From: Rosa chinensis
Lineage: Eukaryota > Streptophyta > Magnoliopsida > Rosales > Rosaceae
NCBI RefSeq assembly: GCF_002994745.2
Contig: NC_037089.1
Span: 83,228,347 to 83,292,346 of the forward strand
DNA: 64,000 nucleotides
Direction: 5' to 3'
Shown: positions 61,904 through 64,000 of the stretch, in pieces
How positions within the stretch are numbered: position 1 is the stretch's first letter
Layout of the letters: the number at the start of each line of letters is the position of its first letter
Notes under the pieces: model-generated
Databases searched by the model: none
What the model was told of the DNA's origin: nothing
The model's input: the letters and a program-made list of their open reading frames with translations, nothing else
Position numbers and translations under genes: made by a program

Positions 61904-64000
61904 TCTCGATGATGTAGCTCTCTTGCTTTATATATACAGCAGCCAGCAGATTTGTACTTTTTCTCTAACACAATTTATTCTCGCTCACAACCAAACAACT
62001 TGGATATAAATATCTATAGGAGCTAGAGATGAGATCGACCTGGGGTTAACTACCCATTACTTTCAGATTTTTAATATAAATTATCGAAGTCGGCGAACCC
62101 GGTAATCATCTGATCGCTCATTACGCAGGCACAGAAAAAATGTCAACTCTCTGCAGCAAGCCACATTCTTTTTTTTTAATACCTATTCTTCCAGATTAGC
62201 TAAGACTAATAAATTAACAAGGATTTTTATGTTTCAATTTCCACAGTTAAGAGGCATATTAAGGAGCTTCCAGAGAGCTTAATACGATGGGACAGCTAAC
62301 TTGTATACATGTATTATTCAATATATAAACATATACATACATATTTATATGATGTAGGAGAAGACTTGTAGTAGTGGTACTACGTCTTTGAAGCTTCGTA
62401 CAAGTTTGGATTCACATGGCTAATTAAGTCAAGCCAGTGGATTAGTATTAATGGTGATCGAGCGAGAGAAGGCAGCTGCCCAAAAATATTAACCTATTCA
62501 TGACTGTCAGCAGTCAATACGCTTGCCATACACGAGGTGAGACTTCATCCACCTTTATATTTCATTAATTGACCAAATTTTATTTGATCATAGAAAAATA
62601 GAAAATATTGAAGGAGAAAACGCGGTCTAGATATATACGGAACGCGGTCTAAATATATACGGTCATGGTAAAATCTAGACACGTTAAGTTAGAAAATACT
62701 TATAATTAGATTGTTAATTTAAATTTATAAACAGTATTATCATTCAAAAGCAATATTCTAGGTTTATAATTAGATTAAAGACATATATAAACATCTTATG
62801 TTTTCAAACTGTAAAACAAAAATAACTTCGCATTAGCCAACTCGTTCTAGCTGCCACACTTATAACATCGATCGACAAGTCAACTTTCTTACGCAATATA
62901 TATAAGTATTTTGTTAATATGTTCTCTCAAAAATATAAGCATGTAACATGTACATATGTACTACTACAACTTTGAAAGCTTGAAGGTTTTCTTAAAGTTT
63001 CTCATATTCTCAATCAACGACCTAGTTTAGGTTAAAAGCCGGCCACCTCTTCATGTTCTAGCCTATAATTAATCATCTTGGGATCTGAGTATAGCAGGAT
63101 TTGTAATAATTTGTTTGGATCCAGTCATGCAAATCTCATCCATTACTGTTTGAGATTGACACCCACACCATGTATATACAATTGAATATCAAAATGTACG
63201 TGATCTTTTGAAACTGTAACCCCATAAAGAAAATTAGTGAAGTTTTAATACTCTGAGAGACGACTGTTTTTGTTTTTAAAATGCACGATCACCATGATAT
63301 CATTATGGTTCTTAAATAAATCTAATTTTATAACATATCTCAGAGACTGATCCAAACCAAATTGTCTTGGAGACATATGACTTTTTAGGGTTTGTATTTA
63401 TTACGTACAGAGACCATCTAACTAAGACAGACGCGAGTTTTTTTTTTTTTTTTTTTTTTAAACAATCAGATCCCATTCCCATTAGCTATCAAATGCATAA
63501 TTTATGATTACTGCAATAATTTATGTAAGTTACTAGAGCTCCAACTATGACGGAAAGTTTCGGATTGGTTTTTCCAGTAACTCGATTATATTTTGTGATA
63601 CGGTGGATTGTATTCCTAGTATCGATCCCGTATTGTTGTTTTTGTAGTAATTTGAATTTTCTTCCGATATCTCGTATTGCTTTTCCAATAATTAAGTCGA
63701 TGTAATTATATGTAGTGATCTTGACTTATAAGAGTAGACCACTGACCTTGTCATCTAAGGGCAAACAACCCGGAAGACCGGTCATTTCCATATGGAAACA
63801 TCTGCAGACTGAAAAAGTTGTACCTGCTTAATCAAACCCTTCAACTCTTTAATGGAAACTGGGGGTCATATGACTAGTATGACTCCTTTCTGCAGATAGA
63901 GCTATTTGAACCAAGGAAGTGCAGTCCATCGATCACTTAGTCGCAACCGACGTCGATCTTATATACAACTAGTACAACATGCATATATACCAACCAAACC
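61904..64000 (-). promoter_or_regulatory. Upstream region of the WRKY gene
   Basis: No gene was found in 2.1 kb. On the minus strand a TATATATAAAG box lies about 30 bp before the start codon (near 61928-61936), close enough that the 5' leader would be very short, or a more distal start is used. Several W-box cores (TTGAC or GTCAA) occur, for example near 62426, 62571 and 62878, compatible with WRKY cross- or auto-regulation. A T-run of about 23 lies at 63440. Confidence 0.4.

Overview
The window is AT-rich plant nuclear DNA. It has spliced genes with GT-AG introns, plant-type LTR, hAT, CACTA and Mutator transposons, and a WRKY gene. The exon structures and families indicate a eudicot. A cluster of polyvinylalcohol-dehydrogenase-like quinoprotein genes next to a mitochondrial GUF1 gene and a WRKY72-type gene would fit a Rosaceae genome, but that assignment is inference from memory.

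Layout. 1-6.4 kb: minisatellite, a small TRIM-like LTR element, an F-box/LRR scrap, a small secreted-peptide precursor on the minus strand whose four repeats resemble RGF/GLV/CLEL peptide hormones, a three-copy tandem repeat, and a non-autonomous MULE with 9-bp target duplications. 6.5-53.8 kb: a same-strand tandem cluster of five PVADH-like genes (called P1-P5 here). Only P2 (35039-37353, four exons, 540 codons) is intact. P1 is degenerate and has a Copia retrotransposon in intron 2 and a solo LTR in exon 4. P3 has lost most of exons 1-2. P4 is interrupted by a solo LTR, a long-TIR MITE and a hAT element. P5 is complete except for an 8-bp deletion in exon 3. 54-59.1 kb: the mitochondrial EF4/GUF1 translation GTPase gene, 11 exons and 679 codons, in frame throughout. 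60-61.9 kb: a group IIb WRKY gene on the minus strand, 4 exons and 490 codons, convergent with GUF1. 62-64 kb: WRKY upstream region with no gene seen.

The most complex part is 7.2-31.1 kb, a multi-level nest. A Copia element (TSD ACTTA) was hit in its integrase by a non-autonomous hAT (TSD AAGCTCAC). That hAT contains 523-bp tandem repeats, a 427-bp MITE and a 5.2-kb CACTA element (TSD ATA). The CACTA carries exon fragments of at least three host genes: a GBF-type bZIP, the EMG1/NEP1 rRNA methyltransferase and an exosome RNase-PH-like subunit (MTR3 type). About 6.0 kb of this nest is present twice (8256-14274 and 16949-22977), and I saw only homopolymer or microsatellite length differences between the copies. 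Copy B starts exactly at the end of a second hAT fragment, which itself carries a broken Rab GTPase fragment. A single recombination or end-joining event between a chromosome with that hAT and one without it, or an assembly join of two haplotypes, would explain the structure.

All coordinates were derived by eye. Splice sites come from reading-frame continuity and comparison among the five PVADH copies or with family sequences I know; no alignment or search was run.
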